This document shows positions 27,801 to 33,800 of a DNA stretch of 36,465 bases, one piece after another; position 1 is the first letter of the stretch, and each line of letters begins with the position of its first letter. The stretch spans positions 1 through 36,465 of the forward strand of contig CAMAVB010000053.1 in NCBI GenBank assembly GCA_945861465.1, in the 5' to 3' direction. This DNA is from Candidatus Kuenenia stuttgartensis (GTDB lineage: Bacteria; Planctomycetota; Planctomycetia; Planctomycetales; Planctomycetaceae). Under the pieces are notes generated by a model. The model had not been told where the DNA came from and ran no database searches. It worked only from the letters and a program-made list of their open reading frames with translations. The translations under genes and the position numbers were made by a program.

Positions 27801-30800
27801 CATAGGCCGTCACCAGACCTGCCAGGCTGGACATCGGGTGCGCCGGATCCTTGCCGCTGTTGGCGTTGTTGCCGGATGCACTGAGGTAGTAGTTGGGTCC
27901 GGCATTGGCGATCACAAACGCACGATCCGAGACGTCGCCCGGAAGACTTCCCTGGTTGGCTCGCACGCGGATCAGAGCCTGAACAGTTTCTGGCCCGGCC
28001 GTCCAGACATACTGCCCGCGACCGAAATCATCCATAGCGACGCCAGCCGCCAGCAGCGTCCAGGTTGCTCCGTTGTCGGTCGAAAGCTCGACGTCAGCCG
28101 TTGGGGCGGCCACGCCCTCGGCGCTGGCACTCGTGAGCTCGATCCCCGACAGCACCGCACCATAGTAGGTCGTACTCAGGAGCGAGAGATCAATGCCCGA
28201 GCCGCCGACCGCTGTCACTGAGTAGCTCAGCGTGGTGGCCTTGTTGCGCGCGCCGGCCGCTGCGAAGATGTCGTAGTTGCTCTCAACGGTTGTCCCTTGC
28301 AACAGGATGTCGAACGTCCGCTGGTCGGGACTGGTAAAATCAGGTTCGACAAAGTGCAGCCGCAGGTTGTACGTCCCATTCGTCGCCGGCAGATGCCAGG
28401 CCAGCGATGTTCCCCCGCCATAGTTTCCATAAGCGATTGACCGGTAGACCTCCTGAGGCGCGGGATTGGTCACACCGCTGGTATCGATCGCCTCGTTGTA
28501 AGTAGAGGTAGTGCCGCTGTTTTGATAGGCACTGGCCTGCCAGTCGCCGATTGCCGCGCCGCCAACGTTGACTAAAGCGACCGGTTGCTGCAAAGACAAG
28601 CCGGCCGAGCGCCAGGCGATCGTGACGGACTGGCCGATCTCGAACTTCTCGAAGCCGTTGGGAGAAAGAACCTGCACCAGTTGCGCGGCGCTGGCCTCCG
28701 CCTGCGGCGTGTTTCCCGTGTGTCCCAGGTTAACCCGTCCGCCGTTGTGTGGCAGCGGTTCGATCAGCCAGGCATCGGCCGGGTCGCCGGCATCGATCGT
28801 CGGTGAAGAGAGCGACACCAGAAAGTTGTCGTCGATCCCATGATTTCCCTGGATCTTCTGAATCCGTACCGCATCGGCCGAGACAGAATAGCCAGAAGAA
28901 GAAGAATAGTAGAAGTAGTTGGAAAGCGTCACCGACACGCTGTCGCCGCGAACGTAATAGGTTCCCAGCCGCTGCCAGTTTGCCCCAGCGTCGGTAAAGC
29001 CGCTCGGCGCGTATCGCTCATCAATGCTGATTGAGGCGATGGTCGTGTTCCCTTCCGAGACGGAAAAGCGAGCATCGTACGACAAGTCGCTGCGTTCGGG
29101 CCAGGTGACCGCCACCTCGTACCAGGCACCGGGATCGGCACCTGGATCCAGGCCGCTGAACGTCCAGACAGCCGACTTATCTCCCGAGGAACTCGTGAGG
29201 GTCTCGACAGAATCCGCCTGGTAACCGCTGGCCGACGAGTCCCAACTTCCGGTGAGTGCAAATCCGGCGTCGCCGTTGTCGATAATCTGCGTGGTTCCGG
29301 ATCCGGACACGAACGCCGAGCTGAAGCCGACGATACCGTCGGAACCGGCGGGGTTCACCAGCAGTGGATTGTCGTCCCGGCTGTGCTGGTCGCGGCCCAC
29401 TTCATACCACCATTCGGCCAGACTCGTAATGTCGCGGTTCCCCCAGCGACCGAGCTTGCCATCGACCGTGGCGTACAGGGTGTTGTAATCGCTGGCGAAG
29501 CCAGTTTGACTGTCAGCCGCGACGTACAGGTCGTAGCCTGCTTCGACCCAGAGGATGTTGTTCCGCACCTGGACGTTCACGGAGCTGCCATCCACCAGCA
29601 CGGCGTTCCCTACCTGCTGATAGATCGTGTTGTTCACAATCCGCCCACCGTTGGCCGCGTTGACGTGAATCCCCTGGTTGGTATTGCCGTAGACCAGGTT
29701 GTTCGTAATCAAGCCACTAAACCCGCCATAGTAGTTGTAATAGCGCACTCCCTCGATGCCGATCGAATTGGAATACACAACGTTTCCTCGAACCGTACTT
29801 CCGTTGTTGACCGTGATGCCTGTGCCCGAGTTGTGGTAGACGCGGTTGTTCTCCACTGTCACGTTAGAGGAGCTGTAGTACGTCTGGACGATTCCCGCTC
29901 CATTATCGAACACTTCGTTGCCCCGGACAGTGGACTCGCCGTAAGTCAGATCGATGCCGACAGGTTGGCCCCACACCTGGTTGTCTGTGATCAGCGCTTG
30001 ATACAGGGCAGAAATTCCTTCACTGGTGTTGTGATGCACCTGATTGTTCTGGACCACGACCTGGTCTGCCGCCACGCCGTAGTATGAAGCGTAAATCCCG
30101 ATGGAGTTGTTATGCACGTCATTTTGCGTCACCAGACCGCGAGCCCCGGACACAGTAATCCCGTATGTGGCACCGTAAACTTCGTTGCCCGACACTACCG
30201 CGTCGGTTCCCACGACGGAGATGCCATAGTATCCGTCATGCACGAGGTTGCGACGAACAGTTGCACCGTCGTTCGACGGATTGAGGTAAACGCCGTAGTC
30301 CGTATTGCCGTAGATTTTGCTGTCCTCGATCGTCAGGCCGTCGCTGTCGGCCGCGGACGAAGCATAGACGCCACTCCAGCCCCCCGTCATTGACAAGTGT
30401 GACAAGGTGACGCCGTCGGCCCCTGCCATCTCGAACACGTAGCTTCCGGCGTTCGTATTGCCCCGGTCAAGCAACGCGGTGCCAGTCGATGGACCGAGAA
30501 TCGTCACACCGGAATCGCCTTCCGAGATTACGATGTTGCCGGCGAGTTCATAGTACCCATCATCCACTTTAATGATGTCGCCGGGGCCAAGGTCGTACGC
30601 TGCAAGCACGGCGGCCACGGACGCCTTGGGGGCCCAGGGGAAGAAACCGGTATTGGCGTCGTTTCCCGTCTGAGTGGTAAACTCGTCTCCAGTCGGATTG
30701 GAGTCGTTCACATAGTAGACGTGAACCGGCGGCGTAATCTCAATGGCCTCGTCACTTTCATCGAACGTCTGGTTCAACAGGTAACCGGTGACGCGAATGC

Positions 30801-33800
30801 GGTAGTCGGACGCCGCCGGAACCGTGCCGGGAATTGTCCAAAGGTACTCGTGTTCGCTGTCTGAATTATCCAGGCCATGGATATATTCCACATTTCCTGC
30901 TGGGAGGGGAAGGTTTGCCAGGTAGATATCAGTCCACACGTTACCCAAGCCGTGGGTCCGCCAGCGGATGGGAAAAGTTTGCAGGACCGGCCAGACTTCG
31001 CCGCCGTTTGGGTGCATGACCAGGACGAACTCGGCGGGGCTCCTGGAGGCCTGGACCGTGTTGCCATAGGCTCCGATGTTGATGTAGCCGCCATTGTCGG
31101 CAGGTTCATTCGCGTAGTCGTCTGCCGCATGACCGCGGTCGATCGCTGGCGAGCGAGGTGTCAGCGTGTCGGGCGTCCAGACTCCATTTGCAGGCGTTGG
31201 CAACCCGTTGGAACCGATCACGGGCGCGAGCGAACCACCGTGGAAGCTCTGGTAATCGCTCCGCTCGTGAAAATCTCCTCCCATGCGATCCACAAAGAGC
31301 GGGTCCCGGAACAAGCTGTTCTGGTCAGCAAAGACCGTGTTCTGCCAGGCGACTAGCGAGGGCCGCGAGATCCCCTGCCAGAATGCGATCTTGCCCGAGC
31401 CCGAGCTGTAGAGAATATTATAATCGCTGGCGAACCCGTTTTGACTGTCGCTGGCAATATTGAGGTCGTAGCCAGCTTCAGTCCAGAGAATGTTGTTGCG
31501 CACGCCGACGTTTTTGGAGTTGCCATCCACCAGCAGGGCATCTCCCTGCGGCTGATAGACAGTGTTGTTCACCACCGTGCCTTCCTCGCCACCATCAATG
31601 TGGATCCCGAGGTTCGAATTGGCATACACGACGTTGTTCGTGATCAGGCCATGAAAGCCGTAGTTGTAGGAATATCGGAATCCGACGATTCCGACCGAAT
31701 TTGAGTACACAACGTTGCCACGGACCACGCTGCTGTGCGAGACCGAAATACCGGTCGTTGCATTGTCGTAGACGCGATTGTTCTCCACGGTTGGGTAGTA
31801 ATAACTCCTGATTCCCGCATCGTTGCCATACACAATGTTGTTGCGCGCGATGATGTCGCCGATGCCCAGATCAATCCCGACGCCGCCGGTCGCCGATTGG
31901 CCCCAAACTGCGTTGCCGGCAACCAGCACGTTGTAGCTGGCGGAGATGCCCGCCACGGCGTTGCCGTATACCTTGTTGCCGTTTTCGTTTGCCAGAATCG
32001 GATCTCCGATGACCGTGGGGCCGCCCCCCAGACCATTCGAAACCACGATCCCCGTTCCGTTGGCGTAGACCGTATTTCGCTCGACGCGAGTTTCACCAGT
32101 GTTCGTCAAATAGATCCCATATTGGGAATTGTGGTGGGCGACACTGTTGGAGAGGCTGGCAATCGGCGTCGCCACATAGATGCCCGTGCCGCCGTTGTTG
32201 AAAGCTTGCAGGAGGTCCACTTCCGAGGCCAGCGCGTCGGAATCGATGTAAATGCCGTCCTGCGTGTTGTTCGAGACAATCAGCTCGCTGCCGTGAAAGT
32301 TCGTGCTGCTGTTGTGTACCCAGAGTCCCTTGCTCGCCCCGGTGAGCGTGAGGTGAGACAGGGTCACAAAGTCACCGTCGTTAAGCTCGATGTTGGTGGA
32401 GCCTGAGTAAGGGTTTGCTCGGTCAATCAGTGCCACGTGGTTCGGGTTCGCGGGGCCGGTAATGGTCATTCCTTCGTCGTCACCCAGTGTCAAATTGCCA
32501 CTCAGAAGCACATTGCGGACGTGGATATAGTTTCCGGTGTCAATCGATACTGTGTCTCCCGGACCGAGGTCGTACGAGCGCAACAGGGGGAGCAGATTTG
32601 CCTTAGGATCATCGGCCGTCTTGCCCGTGTTGCGATTATTGCCGACGGCGGTTGTGTACTCATCATTGACCAAAGTACCATCGTTGACGAAATAATCACC
32701 ACCAGCCGTGGGAATTGAAAACTGCTCGCGTGACAGATCCTGAAGAGCGGGAACGCTGACGGAAGTAATCTGGATCCAATACCGGTTGCCGATCGAGCCG
32801 GAGATGTCGCTGGCCTGAGGACTCCAACCGAAACTACCGTCCGCCGCAGGAACCGTTGCAATGTCAGCCACTTTCCCGACACCCACCTGATATAGGTCGA
32901 TATCCACGGAGCCTGCAAGCCGTTTGTCGCCCGTGTTCGCGTCGTAGGTGCGCCACAAAATCGGTCGACCGACCGTATCTGGCCAGTCGGTATAGTACTC
33001 AGGATACTCAATACGCAGTGATTGGGTCACCGATTGTGTTGCGCCTGTCGTATTTCCGTAGGCACCCAGATTGATCCGGCCTCCGTTATTTCCCGGCTCG
33101 ACGTTCGCCAGATCGGTCGGGTCTCCGGCGTCTATGCTGGTCGAGTTTGACTGCAAGTGGTAATCGCTTATCGCCTGGTTCACAAACTGGGGAGCATCGA
33201 GCGTCGGTGCCGGGGAAGTGTAACCAATCGAATGTCGATCAAAGTCGGCCTCGACTTGCCAATCGAACAGGTCGTAGAATGGCTTTTGCCACCAGACCAG
33301 CGTGGCACCTCCGGTTGCGTAGAGATTGTTGTAGTCGCTGGCAAAGCCCTGCTGGCTGTCGGTAGCCACGTAAATGTCAAACCCGCTGGCAGTCCAGATG
33401 ATGTTGTTGCTCAGCGATACGTTGGACGAAGAGTTGTGGATTCGAACGCCGTCGCCGGACGATGTATAGATGGTGTTATTGCGGATGGACACATCGTTGA
33501 CATTATCGACCAGCACCCCCTGCCCGCTGTTGTCATATAGAACGTTGTGGTGGATCGCCACAGAGCTGTTGGGCTGAATGCCGACCACGTTGTCGTGGAT
33601 CCGGTTAAAGGCGACCGAATTCCCGGCGTAGGGCCGAATCCCGATGTCGTTGCCATAGACGTCGTTGCCATAGACGTCGTTGCCTGAGACGTCGTCGGGC
33701 GAGGGCCAATCCGTGCCGCCAAATGCTCCCTGGCCTTCCAGGCCGGTCTCGTTATCATAAACCCGATTATCGAAGACGCTGGCCGTTGCGTAAATCGAAT

